A stretch of 64,000 nucleotides of DNA from Roseibium sp. MMSF_3412 (GCF_030733265.1 NZ_JASHJI010000010.1:157836-221835), one strand, 5' to 3'; positions 8,257 to 17,298 are shown, counted from the first letter of the stretch. Notes: generated from the letters alone by a model not told the origin. A program made the numbers and translations.

Positions 8257-9194
8257 CGATCTGCAGCGGGGCAGATCAGGTTTCCGGTTTCCCAGACCGG
8301 GGGCCTGCCGATTTTCTCAACCAGGAAATCGATGAAGACCCGGACCTTGGCCGTGAGCACGTTTGAGCGCGGGTAAACCAGCCAGATGGCAGATCCGTCC
8401 CGGACTTCATAGTCAGGCAATACCCGCACCAGGCTCCCCTTCCTGAGATCTTCGTAGACGCTCCAGTACGAGTTCATCGAGATGCCAGCCCCGTTCACGG
8501 TCGCGACCCGCATGCAGGTGCCGTCATCGAAAACCAGCCGGTTTTCAGAACCCGGCGGGGGGAACGTCGCAGCGGCCCCGGTCTCATTCGCTTCAAGCTT
8601 TCGCGGCGGGCCGTCCCGGAACACCAGCAGGCGGTGGGTGCGAAGGTCTTCAGGTACGGCCGGAGGCGCGCGATGCGCAAGATATTGCGGCGATGCGCAA
8701 AGGATACGCCTGTCATCGGCCAGTTTACGAGCCCTCAGGCTGCTGTCCTCGATCGCGTAGTTGCGCAGCGCCAGATCGAAGGCGCCCTCGATCAGGTCCA
8801 TCTGCGTGTCGGACAACCGCAATTGAAGATCAATTTCCGGATACCTGTCGAGAAACTCGCCAAGAACAGGCGCAATGAAGAGCTGCGCGAACGAACTCGG
8901 CGCCGCGAAGCGCAAGGTCCCCTTGATCTCCTTGCCATGGTGCCCCTGCGCGGCGTGGAAAGCGTCCTCCTGAGCCAGTATTTCCCTGGCAAAGGGCAGA
9001 AATTCCGCCCCCTCCAGCGACAGGGACACCTTGCGCGTCGAGCGGTGCAGCAAATCGGAACCGACCTGTCTTTCCAGTTTGGACAGACGGGCGCTTGCCA
9101 CCGCCTGCGCCAATCCTAGCTCGCGCCCCGCAGCGCTGATGTTCAGCATGTCGGCCGCAAGCACGAACAGTCTTATGCAATCCGTGTCCAACAA
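8199..9194 (-). CDS. LysR-family transcriptional regulator
   Basis: LysR N-terminal helix-turn-helix (FVLAADMLNISAAGRELGLA, then LSKLERQVGSDLLHRSTR) followed by a periplasmic-binding-protein-like effector domain. The open frame extends to an ATG at 9344, but that has no ribosome-binding site and adds a low-complexity leader. TTG at 9194 has AGAGGA 5 bases upstream and gives 331 residues. The C-terminus runs 58 bases into the end of the exporter gene on the other strand and is rich in Cys, Trp and Arg, unlike a normal LysR tail. It probably controls the divergent crotonase gene. Confidence 0.85.
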   Translation of the reverse strand: MLDTDCIRLFVLAADMLNISAAGRELGLAQAVASARLSKLERQVGSDLLHRSTRKVSLSLEGAEFLPFAREILAQEDAFHAAQGHHGKEIKGTLRFAAPSSFAQLFIAPVLGEFLDRYPEIDLQLRLSDTQMDLIEGAFDLALRNYAIEDSSLRARKLADDRRILCASPQYLAHRAPPAVPEDLRTHRLLVFRDGPPRKLEANETGAAATFPPPGSENRLVFDDGTCMRVATVNGAGISMNSYWSVYEDLRKGSLVRVLPDYEVRDGSAIWLVYPRSNVLTAKVRVFIDFLVEKIGRPPVWETGNLICPAADRQAGCFCVSAPNWRRASLA

Positions 9195-9379
9195 TTCAGT
9201 CCTCTTCGATTGGATCGGGCGGTTCTTCAGAACGTCAACCCGGGAACGGGCTACCTGCAGCTGCGACCCGGCTTCTGCGCCCGGGAATGAACCTGTTTGC
9301 TGCGGCTCTTCGCAGGGGCAAGGGTCGCTTGGCTCCTTATTCATAACGAAATCGAATTTCTGAAACCAGTAATTACCGG

Positions 9380-9403
9380 ATTAAATCGAAAAGCCGATTG
9401 AAT
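9380..9403. promoter_or_regulatory. Possible LysR operator between LysR and the crotonase gene
   Basis: Imperfect inverted repeat ATTAAATCG / CGATTGAAT (8 of 9 positions matching) with a 6-base spacer, in the divergent intergenic region. It has the size and AT-rich ends of a LysR T-N11-A type site; no binding evidence. Confidence 0.35.
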
Positions 9404-9510
9404 TAGCTGTTGTGGTGTGACGCGCCGGGCCCTCCTCCCGGCGCTGAGCCGTCCTGGATCAGACTGCCGGGAACGAACCCAAGCATCGCTTTTGGACAAG
9501 GATCGTCTCG

Positions 9511-10356
9511 ATGAAATACGATAATTTCACAACCTTCGACGTGAAGGTGGAAGATGCAATCGCAACGGTGACCTTCGATTTCGGCACCGTGAACGTACAG
9601 GGTCAGGAAATGCTGGCCGACCTGAACAGCCTGGCCATGCGGCTTGAGAGAGACCGGGAAACAAAGGTGGTCGTTTTCCAGTCGGCCAATCCCGAGATCT
9701 GGGTCTGTCACTACGACACGGAACTTTTGAAAGACATGTCGACCGAGGCCGTTTCCCGCGATGAAGCTGAACTCCTCGATCTGCAGGCGGTCTGTGAGCG
9801 CATCAGCAAGGTGCCCCAGGCGACCATCGCCAAGCTGGAAGGCTTCGCACGCGGCGGCGGCCATGAACTGGCACTGGCCCTCGACATGCGCTTCGCGGCT
9901 CGCGGCAAGTTCAAGTTCATGCAGATGGAAGTCGGCATGGGTATCCTCCCCTGCGGCGGCGGCGCGTCGCGCATGGCCCGCCAGACGGGCCTCGGCCGGG
10001 CCCTTGAGATCATCCTCAGCGCCCGCGACTTCGACGCCGATGAAGCCGAGGCAATGGGCACGATCAACAAGGCGCTGGACCCGGACGAGATCGGCGACTA
10101 CGTCGACAATCTGGCAAAACGCATAGCCAGCTTCCCTGCTGAATCCATCAACGCGTGCAAGCAGATGGTCTATGAATCCATCGACCGGCCGATCCAGGAC
10201 GCACTCAAGGCGGAAGCCTACTGGCTCTATCAGGCAACCAGCAAGACACCTGCCGTCAAGCGGTTCACCATCGCCGACGAGCAGGGTCTGGAGCATGACA
10301 TCGAGAACCAGAGAAACTGGCCCGATCTGGTCATGAAGGTTCAGGAGATCAACTGA
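9511..10356 (+). CDS. Enoyl-CoA hydratase/isomerase family (crotonase) protein
   Basis: A 281-residue crotonase-fold protein. The glutamates used by hydratases appear to be present: one in GGGHELAL and one in the QMEVGMGILP segment. The first oxyanion-hole region is unusual, reading WVCHYDTELL where the family usually has a GADI- or GNDL-type motif, so the substrate or reaction may differ from standard beta-oxidation. Start ATG at 9511 with AAGGA upstream. Divergent LysR control is likely. The nearby SDR and CoA ligases suggest a short acyl-CoA pathway, but no specific substrate can be assigned. Confidence 0.82.
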   Translation: MKYDNFTTFDVKVEDAIATVTFDFGTVNVQGQEMLADLNSLAMRLERDRETKVVVFQSANPEIWVCHYDTELLKDMSTEAVSRDEAELLDLQAVCERISKVPQATIAKLEGFARGGGHELALALDMRFAARGKFKFMQMEVGMGILPCGGGASRMARQTGLGRALEIILSARDFDADEAEAMGTINKALDPDEIGDYVDNLAKRIASFPAESINACKQMVYESIDRPIQDALKAEAYWLYQATSKTPAVKRFTIADEQGLEHDIENQRNWPDLVMKVQEIN

Positions 10357-10395
10357 CCCACTGACAGGCCTCCGGGCGCAGGCCAGAACAGGAAA

Positions 10396-10420
10396 TGGCC
10401 GCCGGCAGAACCGGCGGCCA
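10396..10420. terminator. GC-rich stem-loop between convergent crotonase and SDR genes
   Basis: A perfect 10-bp stem TGGCCGCCGG / CCGGCGGCCA with a 5-base loop and no clear T tract. A second small hairpin, TGCCTGC-GAGA-GCAGGCA, follows near 10440. Their position between convergent genes suggests transcript ends. Confidence 0.5.
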
Positions 10421-10463
10421 TCGCATTGAGTTCCTCAATGCCTGCGAGAGCAGGCACACCGCT

Positions 10464-11255
10464 TCAGTCGTCGTCTGGGACCGCAACGGTATAGTTGAGC
10501 GGCATCCGGCCGCCATCGGCCATGATCGTCTGACCTGTGACGTAACTTGAGTCCTTTGACGCGAGGAACGCGGCAACTCCGGCAATCTCGGAAGGTTCGC
10601 CGATGCGCTGGAGCGGCGTCCGCGACATCACGCGTTTCTTCGCGGCCGGATCGCTGTTTACCGCCGCCAGCATGTCCGTCATGATCGACCCCGGTCCGAT
10701 CGCATTGACCCGGATCCCGTGGGGAGCCAGCGCCAGCGCGGTTACCTTGGTGAGTTGCGACACCCCGCCCTTGGAAACGCAGTAGGGAATCTGGTTCGGA
10801 ATCGCGAGCACCGAGTTGATCGACGACATGTTGATGATGCAGCCGGGTTCACCGCCATTTTCGACCTTCTCGACCATGTGCCGGGCAACGGCCTGCGAAC
10901 ACAGGAACGCACCTTTCAGATTGACCGATAAGATCCGGTCGAAATCTTCTTCCTCCAGCTCCAGGAAGTCGGCTCCTCCGACGATGCCGGCATTGTTGAC
11001 CAGAATGTCGATGTCGCCATACCCGTTGAGCGTCTCGGCTACCATGTTGCGCACGTCCAGACGCTCGCCGACATTGCAATGGATGTATGTCACATCCCCG
11101 AGGCTGCCGAGATCTTCGACCGTTTCCTCGCCCGCCGCGTCGTCAATGTCTGCGACGACCACTTTGGCACCATCGCTCACAAAGCGTTTGGCGATGGCGA
11201 AACCGATTCCTCTGGCTCCACCGGTAACGATCGCAACCTTATTTTCCAAAGACAC
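10464..11255 (-). CDS. Short-chain dehydrogenase/reductase (SDR)
   Basis: A 263-residue classical SDR. It shows the cofactor motif TGGARGIG near residue 12, the NNAG structural motif, a catalytic serine in IINMSSINS and the YCVSK active-site Tyr/Lys. It probably oxidises or reduces a secondary alcohol or 3-hydroxyacyl substrate with NAD(P)H. Two in-frame GTG codons could start it; the one at 11255 has GAGG 7 bases upstream and fits the family start (SLENKVAIVTGG). The acidic tail AVPDDD is slightly unusual. Substrate unknown. Confidence 0.88.
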   Translation of the reverse strand: MSLENKVAIVTGGARGIGFAIAKRFVSDGAKVVVADIDDAAGEETVEDLGSLGDVTYIHCNVGERLDVRNMVAETLNGYGDIDILVNNAGIVGGADFLELEEEDFDRILSVNLKGAFLCSQAVARHMVEKVENGGEPGCIINMSSINSVLAIPNQIPYCVSKGGVSQLTKVTALALAPHGIRVNAIGPGSIMTDMLAAVNSDPAAKKRVMSRTPLQRIGEPSEIAGVAAFLASKDSSYVTGQTIMADGGRMPLNYTVAVPDDD

Positions 11256-11380
11256 GAAAAACCTCACGGTTTACTGACCAAAAGCGGCACCGGAACGGGC
11301 GCACGCGCGCCCGACCATAAGTCTCAAAACCGGCGCTGTCGATGGCCGATCCGTCCCTCCAGTAAGGGAAGTTTCGATCC

Positions 11381-13288
11381 TCAGGCGGAAATTCCGTGTG
11401 ATTTCAATGCGTCAGTGATTTCATCCAGGATCGCCGGATCATCGATGGTTGCCGGCATCTTGTAGCTTTCCCCATCAGCAATCTGACGCATGGTTCCGCG
11501 CAGGATCTTGCCCGACCGCGTTTTCGGCAGCCGCTCCACCGTAATGGCGATCTTGAAGGCAGCCACCGGACCGATCTTCTCGCGCACCAGTTTCACAAGT
11601 TCGCTCTCGATATCGGCATGGTCGCGGTCGACGCCTGACTTCAGCACCACGAAACCGCAGGGCAACTGCCCTTTCAGCTTGTCCGCAATCCCGATGACGG
11701 CGCACTCGGCAACATCCGGATGCGTCGCCAGAACCTCTTCCATGCCGCCTGTGGAAAGGCGGTGTCCGGCCACGTTGATGATGTCGTCGGTCCGCGCCAT
11801 GATTGAAAGATAACCGTCCTCGTCGATGATGCCCGCATCGGACGTCTTGTAGTAGCCGGGGAACTCGGCAAGATAGGCATCGAAGAAGCGCTGGTCGGCG
11901 TTCCAAAGCGTCGGCAGCACGCTCGGTGGGAGCGGCAGTTTCACGACGATGTTGCCCAGCGTGTTCGCGCCCAGCGGGTGCCCCGCATCGTCAAGCACCT
12001 GGACATCGTAGCCCGGCATCGGCACCGTCGGTGAACCGGGCTTGACCGGCAGCTGGCCGAGACCAAGCGGATTGCCGACGATGCACCATCCTGTTTCGGT
12101 CTGCCACCAGTGGTCGATCACTGGCACCTGCAGCTGATCGATGGCCCAGTTGACCGTTTCCGGATCGGCGCGCTCGCCTGCTAGGAACAGAGACCTGTAT
12201 TGAGACAGGTCGTACTTCTTGATCAGTTCGCCTTCCGGGTCTTCCTTGCGGATCGCGCGGAATGCTGTCGGAGCGGTGAAGAGGGACGCGACGTTGTGTT
12301 CCGATATGACGCGCCAGAACACACCCGCGTCCGGCGTACCGACCGGCTTGCCTTCGAACAGCACCGTGGTGCAGCCGTGAAGCAGCGGCGCATAGCAGAT
12401 GTAGGAGTGGCCGACGACCCAGCCGACATCCGATGCCGCCCAGAACACCTCGCCGGGCTGAATGTCGTAGAGATTGCTCATTGACCACTTCAGGGCAACC
12501 ATGTGACCGCCATTGTCCCGGACAACGCCTTTCGGCTGCCCGGTGGTGCCGGAAGTGTAGAGAATATAGAGCGGGTCTGTTGCCTTCACCGGCACCGGAG
12601 CCACTTTCCGGCCCGCCGCCCTGGCTTCGTCCATCAGGTGTCCGAGATCGTGATCCCGGCCCTCCGTCATCTCCGCTTCCAGTTCCTCGCGCTGGAACAC
12701 GAAACAGGAGGCCGGCTTGTGCGTGGACAGTTCGATTGCCTTGTCGACAAGCGGTTTGTAGGCGATCACCCGTCCGGGTTCGATACCGCAGGAGGCCGCG
12801 ATAATCGCCTTGGGCGAGGCATCGTCGATCCGGGTCGCCAGCTCGTTGGCCGCGAACCCGCCGAAAACGACGGAGTGAATGACGCCAAGCCGCGCGCAGG
12901 CGAGCATCGCCATCACCGCCTGCGGGATCATCGGCATGTAGATGATCGCACGATCGCCCTTCGTCAGCCCCTTGTCGGTGAGGACAGCGGCAAAGGCCTC
13001 GACTTCATCGAGCAACTCCTCGAATGTATAGGTTGCCTGCCTGCCGGTGATCGGGCTGTCGTAAATAAGCGCGGGCTGACCGGGCCGCCCGCGTTCCACA
13101 TGCCTGTCGAGACAGTTGTAACAGGTGTTGCACTCCCAGTCCGGATACCATCGGCCGTATTGCCCCTGATCCGGATCGAAGACCGTGTCCGTCGTGGAAA
13201 TCCAGTCGATCTCGGCGGCAGCCGCCTTCCAGAACCCATGGGGATCGTCTTTCCAGCCCTGGTAGACCTCGTGATACCGGCTTGCCAT
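11381..13288 (-). CDS. prpE: Propionyl-CoA synthetase
   Basis: A 635-residue acyl-adenylate-forming enzyme starting MASRYHEVYQGWKDDP, the typical PrpE opening with an ACAS_N-type segment. The phosphate-binding motif YTSGTTGQPKG and the C-terminal catalytic lysine segment TRSGKILRG are intact. PrpE activates propionate with ATP and CoA; some homologues accept acrylate or other short acids. GGGAGGA lies just before the ATG at 13288; the longer frame adds a Cys-rich leader without support. It is on the same strand as the SDR, 125 bases upstream of it. Confidence 0.93.
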   Translation of the reverse strand: MASRYHEVYQGWKDDPHGFWKAAAAEIDWISTTDTVFDPDQGQYGRWYPDWECNTCYNCLDRHVERGRPGQPALIYDSPITGRQATYTFEELLDEVEAFAAVLTDKGLTKGDRAIIYMPMIPQAVMAMLACARLGVIHSVVFGGFAANELATRIDDASPKAIIAASCGIEPGRVIAYKPLVDKAIELSTHKPASCFVFQREELEAEMTEGRDHDLGHLMDEARAAGRKVAPVPVKATDPLYILYTSGTTGQPKGVVRDNGGHMVALKWSMSNLYDIQPGEVFWAASDVGWVVGHSYICYAPLLHGCTTVLFEGKPVGTPDAGVFWRVISEHNVASLFTAPTAFRAIRKEDPEGELIKKYDLSQYRSLFLAGERADPETVNWAIDQLQVPVIDHWWQTETGWCIVGNPLGLGQLPVKPGSPTVPMPGYDVQVLDDAGHPLGANTLGNIVVKLPLPPSVLPTLWNADQRFFDAYLAEFPGYYKTSDAGIIDEDGYLSIMARTDDIINVAGHRLSTGGMEEVLATHPDVAECAVIGIADKLKGQLPCGFVVLKSGVDRDHADIESELVKLVREKIGPVAAFKIAITVERLPKTRSGKILRGTMRQIADGESYKMPATIDDPAILDEITDALKSHGISA

Positions 13289-13460
13289 GTCAAATCCTCC
13301 CGAACAGCCGCCTCGGCAATTTGTGACTACACTGCTGTAAGACAATACGGAAATGCAAGTGGGCTGGCGTAAGCAATTAGGTGGTCGGGTCTTTACGTAA
13401 TCTCTCTGGCGTGCTTGTTTCCCGCCTCCGATCCCGTCACCGAGACAGTCCTTCCTTCAA

Positions 13461-14225
13461 ATGCTGCCCATTGCCGATCCCTGGTTCTATTTCGCCGCGT
13501 TTCCCGCCGTCATTCTGGTTGGCCTTTCCAAGGGCGGCTTCGGCGGCACGCTGGCGATGCTGGCGGTTCCGATCCTGACACTGGTGATCTCCCCCATCCA
13601 GGCGGCCGGGATCATGTTGCCGATCCTCCTCCTGATGGATGTGGTCGCGCTGCTCGCCTACCGGGGCCGCGCGGACTGGACCTGCCTAGCGATCATGCTG
13701 CCGGCCGCCGTTGTCGGCATTGTCATCGGCTGGGCAGCGGCGGCTTATGTCAACGACAATTTCATCACGCTCCTTGTGGGCGTGACCTCTCTTGCCTTCG
13801 TCGCAGATTATGTTTTCAAACGGCGCAAGCAGGAAACGGCCAGCGGGCATAAGCCGGTCTGGGGTTTCTTCTGGGGTGGCATTGCCGGATTTACCAGCTT
13901 CATCAGCCACACCGGCGGGCCGCCCTATCAGATGTACACGGTTCCGCTCAGAATGCCGAAGCTGCTGTTCGCGGGCACGGCCGTCATCTTCTTTGCGACA
14001 GTCAACGCGATCAAGGTTGTTCCCTATTTCTTTCTCGGTCAGTTCGACACGACGAACCTGGCCACATCGGCCGTGCTGATGCCGCTCGCCCTCGTCGCGA
14101 CCCTTGCGGGCGTGCGCCTGATCAGGGTCATCAATGCCGACACATTCTACAAACTCATCTATGTGTTCATGGGTCTGATTGGTGCGAAGCTGACCTATGA
14201 CGGTCTCACGAACCTGCTCGCCTAG
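13461..14225 (+). CDS. TauE/SafE-family sulfite or anion exporter
   Basis: A 254-residue inner-membrane protein with about seven or eight hydrophobic helices and the family-type loop GLSKGGFGGTLAM near residue 21, plus a matching SHTGGPPYQ motif at the start of the second half. TauE/SafE proteins export sulfite, sulfoacetate or related organic anions. It is divergent from prpE. The gene is followed by 59 bases and then two 264-bp repeat elements. The exported anion is not known. Confidence 0.87.
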   Translation: MLPIADPWFYFAAFPAVILVGLSKGGFGGTLAMLAVPILTLVISPIQAAGIMLPILLLMDVVALLAYRGRADWTCLAIMLPAAVVGIVIGWAAAAYVNDNFITLLVGVTSLAFVADYVFKRRKQETASGHKPVWGFFWGGIAGFTSFISHTGGPPYQMYTVPLRMPKLLFAGTAVIFFATVNAIKVVPYFFLGQFDTTNLATSAVLMPLALVATLAGVRLIRVINADTFYKLIYVFMGLIGAKLTYDGLTNLLA

Positions 14226-14284
14226 CCTGCTTCCAACTCTAACGGGAGATTGCGCGGCGAGGCATTTCCGGATTTGATAGTCTA

Positions 14285-14548
14285 GGTGATGGACCTATAA
14301 ATGAGACTGAAATGGCATGCGAAATGGCGAAATCCCGTCAGGAAGAGTGTGCGGAGCGGGCTTCCTGCCCGGTCAAGCACGCTGACGCCACGGGGTGATA
14401 CCATTTCCATGTCCTTCGGATTTGACCGGCTTGCGCCTCTTCGGCGTTGCGAAAGGCTTGAAAATGCGCCGCATTTCCTGCGCTTCCGCTCCTTGACGAG
14501 AAGCAAGCCACCTCAAACCATTTCGGCCTCATTTATGGGTCCATCACC
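14285..14548 (-). mobile_element. 264-bp inverted-repeat element, copy E1 (MITE-like)
   Basis: Bounded by TA at 14283-14284 and 14549-14550. The termini GGTGATGGACCTATAAATGA and (reverse complement of the right end) GGTGATGGACCCATAAATGA match over about 31 of 34 positions. The interior is about 90% identical by eye to the reverse complement of the copy at 22592-22855. No complete transposase is encoded. The TA duplication, size and terminal repeats fit a MITE moved by an IS630/Tc1-type transposase. Orientation is given relative to the copy at 22592. Confidence 0.82.
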
Positions 14549-14550
14549 TA

Positions 14551-14814
14551 GGATCAGGACTTATTAATTTGGTTGAATTGGCGCAGCAAACGGCGACGAG
14601 TTGCAAGGAAAAGCGCGACAAGCGGGCTTCCTGCCCTGTTGAGCGGTTTGACGAAGCAGACCGAAGCCGTTTTTGCGTCCCTTCAGGATAGAGTGAATTT
14701 GCCCGGCAACGTCGTTACAAATCTTTGGAAACCGGACGGTTTCCTGCAGCTTTGCGCCTCGTATCCGAACAAATTCATCTCTACCAATTCGTCCAAATTA
14801 ATGAGTCCTGACCC
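14551..14814 (-). mobile_element. 264-bp inverted-repeat element, copy E3, diverged, abutting E1
   Basis: Begins directly after the TA (14549-14550) that ends E1, and ends before TA at 14815-14816. Ends: GGATCAGGACTTATTAATTT on the left and, as reverse complement, GGGTCAGGACTCATTAATTT on the right. The interior is much diverged but keeps the AGCGGGCTTCCTGCCC segment in E1's orientation and the same 264-bp length. It lies 29 bases upstream of the CoA-ligase ATG. Confidence 0.75.
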
Positions 14815-14843
14815 TAAACAGGGCAATAGCTGGGAGGATAGTC

Positions 14844-16478
14844 ATGGATGCCGGTCTCAGCCCCTTCGAACAGGGGCTCGACAAGAATACCGCAAACTAC
14901 GCTGCGCTGAGCCCGCTCAGTTTTCTGGCGCGTGCGGCCGACGTCTTTCCGGAAAAGATCGCCATCGTTCACGGCAACCAGCGGACGGATTACCGGACCT
15001 TCTACCGCCGCTCGCGTCAGCTTGCCTCGTCCCTGTCGAAGCTTGGCATCGGCAAGAACGACACTGTCAGCGTGATGCTCTCCAACGTCCCGCCGATGCT
15101 CGAGGCCCACTACGGCGTCCCGATGACCAAGGCGGTACTGCATTCGATGAATACGCGCCTGGACGCGGCCGTCATTGCGTTTCAACTGGATCACGCCGAC
15201 TGCAAAGTCCTGATCACGGACCGCGAATATGCACCCGTGATGAAGGAGGCCCTGTCGATCGCAACCGTCAACCCGGTGGTCATCGACTATTCCGACCCGG
15301 AATTTCCGCAGGACGGTGAGCGGCTCGGAACACTGGACTATGAAGACTTCGTGCAATCCGGAGATCCCGGGTTCGACTGGTCGCTTCCGGACGATGAATG
15401 GGATGCGATTACCCTGAACTATACCTCCGGGACGACCGGGAATCCGAAGGGCGTCGTCTATCACCACCGGGGCGCTTATCTGCTTGCACAGGCCAACGTG
15501 ATCACCGCCTCGATGGCGAAACACCCGGTCTATCTCTGGACGCTGCCGATGTTCCACTGCAACGGCTGGTGTTTTCCCTGGTCGATCTCCATCGTCGCCG
15601 GGACCCATGTCTGCCTCCGCTGGGTCCGGCCCCAGTCTATGTGGGACCTGATCGCGGACGAAAGCGTCACGCATCTGTGCGGTGCACCGATCATCATGTC
15701 CACGCTTCTGAATGCTCCAGCGGAGCAGAAACGGGATCTGGAGCGCGAGGTCGAGTTCTTTACCGCCGCCGCGCCGCCCCCCGAAAGCGTGCTTGCGGCG
15801 ATGAAAACGGCCGGCTTCAACGTTACCCACCTCTACGGTCTGACCGAGGTATACGGTCCGGCGGTTGTCAATGACTGGAAGTCGGACTGGGATGCCCTGC
15901 CGCTGGAACAGCAGGCCCAGAAAAAGGCCCGCCAGGGGGTCCGCTACGTTGCGCTGGAGGACTTGAAAGTCCTCGATCCGGAAACGCTGGACCCCGTGCC
16001 TGCCGACGGCACCACCCTCGGCGAAGTGATGTTCCGCGGCAATGTGGTCATGAAAGGCTATCTGAAAAACCCGGATGCCACGTCGGATGCGTTCCAAGGC
16101 GGCTGGTTTCATTCCGGTGATCTTGGCGTCATGCACCCCGACGGCTATATCCAGCTCAAGGACCGGTCCAAGGACATCATCATCTCTGGCGGCGAGAATA
16201 TCTCGTCAATCGAGGTTGAAGATGTGCTCTACAAACACCCGGCCGTTCAGGCGGCTGCCGTCGTCGCCCGGCCCGACGAGAAATGGGGAGAAACACCCTG
16301 CGCCTTTGTCGAGCTTGCCGCCGGATCGGATATCACGGAAGCGGAATTGATCGCGTTCTGCCGCGAGCACATGGCCAACTTCAAGGCGCCAAGAACAGTG
16401 GTCTTTTGCGAGTTGCCCAAGACGTCGACCGGAAAGATCCAGAAATTTGCCTTGCGCGAACAGGCGAAACAGCTGTGA
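14844..16478 (+). CDS. Acyl-CoA synthetase (AMP-forming), DmdB-like / medium-chain type
   Basis: A 544-residue adenylate-forming ligase with P-loop motif YTSGTTGNPKG, core motif GGWFHSGDLG, the DRSKDIIISGGENISS hinge region and C-terminal catalytic lysine in KTSTGKIQKF. The sequence (opening MDAGLSPFEQGLDKNTANY and the HYGVPMTKAVLHSMNTRLDA block) resembles the ligase group that includes methylmercaptopropionate-CoA ligase DmdB as well as general medium-chain enzymes, so substrate is uncertain. ATG at 14844 has GGGAGGAT upstream. Its promoter region is occupied by two 264-bp repeat elements. Confidence 0.88.
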   Translation: MDAGLSPFEQGLDKNTANYAALSPLSFLARAADVFPEKIAIVHGNQRTDYRTFYRRSRQLASSLSKLGIGKNDTVSVMLSNVPPMLEAHYGVPMTKAVLHSMNTRLDAAVIAFQLDHADCKVLITDREYAPVMKEALSIATVNPVVIDYSDPEFPQDGERLGTLDYEDFVQSGDPGFDWSLPDDEWDAITLNYTSGTTGNPKGVVYHHRGAYLLAQANVITASMAKHPVYLWTLPMFHCNGWCFPWSISIVAGTHVCLRWVRPQSMWDLIADESVTHLCGAPIIMSTLLNAPAEQKRDLEREVEFFTAAAPPPESVLAAMKTAGFNVTHLYGLTEVYGPAVVNDWKSDWDALPLEQQAQKKARQGVRYVALEDLKVLDPETLDPVPADGTTLGEVMFRGNVVMKGYLKNPDATSDAFQGGWFHSGDLGVMHPDGYIQLKDRSKDIIISGGENISSIEVEDVLYKHPAVQAAAVVARPDEKWGETPCAFVELAAGSDITEAELIAFCREHMANFKAPRTVVFCELPKTSTGKIQKFALREQAKQL

Positions 16479-16489
16479 GATAAAACAAA

Positions 16490-16512
16490 ATCGCCGCACA
16501 TTGTGCGGCGAT
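16490..16512 (-). terminator. Terminator between CoA ligase and DUF465 gene
   Basis: A perfect 11-bp stem ATCGCCGCACA / TGTGCGGCGAT. On the reverse strand it is followed by TTTGTTTT, so it fits best as the terminator of the DUF465 gene; it may also stop the convergent ligase transcript. Confidence 0.78.
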
Positions 16513-16542
16513 CCAAACCTTCCTCAAACAGATATAAACTGT

Positions 16543-16722
16543 CTAGTGAAGGGTCTTGTCATGCCTTATTCGCTCAATCTCGTCCTTGATCTTGAGCTTT
16601 TGTCTTTTCATGTCGGCCAATTCCAGTGAGTCTGTACTCGGGTGCATCAGAGCGTCTTCGATTTTGCGCTTCATTTCCGCGTGACGGCGCTCAAGTTCTT
16701 CGAGATGCGACTGCATTGACAT
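16543..16722 (-). CDS. DUF465 small helical protein (YdcH-like), copy 1
   Basis: A 59-residue protein with heptad-like charged helices (HLEELERRHAEMKRKIEDAL, then LADMKRQKLKIKDEIERI). DUF465/YdcH proteins are small coiled-coil proteins of unknown role. A much longer frame upstream is rejected because AGGAGG lies 8 bases before the ATG at 16722. A second, different DUF465 gene lies divergently at 17084. Confidence 0.85.
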   Translation of the reverse strand: MSMQSHLEELERRHAEMKRKIEDALMHPSTDSLELADMKRQKLKIKDEIERIRHDKTLH

Positions 16723-17083
16723 GGATAAACCTCCTGTCTGTTGGCTCAACATTACCATCGTGCCACATGAAATCTGACCTTGTCGATTGCAGATTCCGCA
16801 TATCTGATCCATTTCGCCGACAAAATACGCATTCATGTATCTATCCTTAGAAAAGCTTAAAGAACGCCCGTCGATTAACTGTCTAAAATCGCACGATAAT
16901 TGCTCCTGCTTACTTCGCCGGCTGAGGAAATCACGCTGTGTACAATTATTGGACAATTGTGGAGCCATCCCGCGTCGCATCGATGCCCGCGACGCATTGG
17001 TGGCTGCGAAAGATGCTATCTTGCCCGCGACGGGCAAAATAGACTAGGACTTGATTCCTGGGCGTTGGGGAACAGAGGGCCAA
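16723..17083. other. Intergenic region between the divergent DUF465 genes
   Basis: 361 bases without a credible gene. It contains a small inverted repeat CAATTATTGGACAATTG near 16940, but no clear promoter pair or terminator. It should hold both divergent promoters. Confidence 0.5.
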
Positions 17084-17281
17084 ATGGACACGGATGCTTT
17101 GCGAATGGAGCTTGCGCAGCTTCGTCAGGAACACAGGGACCTTGACGTCGCCGTGGAGGCGCTTGCGGCAACATCGAACCATGACGTATTGCAGCTTCAG
17201 CGGCTGAAAAAGAAGAAACTTCTGATCAAGGATCGCATTTCGGCCCTGGAGGATCAGCTGTTCCCGGATATCATCGCATAA
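17084..17281 (+). CDS. DUF465 small helical protein (YdcH-like), copy 2
   Basis: A 65-residue coiled-coil protein. It has the DUF465 pattern of an N-terminal helix (LRMELAQLRQEHRDLDVAVE) and a basic second helix with LQLQRLKKKKLLIKDRI, followed by an acidic tail. GAGGG lies 5 bases before the ATG at 17084. It lies upstream of purE, a common alphaproteobacterial arrangement. Function unknown. Confidence 0.88.
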   Translation: MDTDALRMELAQLRQEHRDLDVAVEALAATSNHDVLQLQRLKKKKLLIKDRISALEDQLFPDIIA

Positions 17282-17298
17282 CCTTCGCGAGGGCGGAC

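Noticed and set aside
14301..14567. An 88-codon frame in repeat E1, similar to a frame in E2
   Set aside because: The same frame has an early stop in E4 (TAG after about 17 codons) and is unrecognisable in E3; similarity follows from DNA identity of the element, not coding.
14814..16136. 440-residue frame antisense to the CoA ligase
   Set aside because: The forward frame has all adenylate-forming motifs; the antisense reading is a GC-rich shadow.
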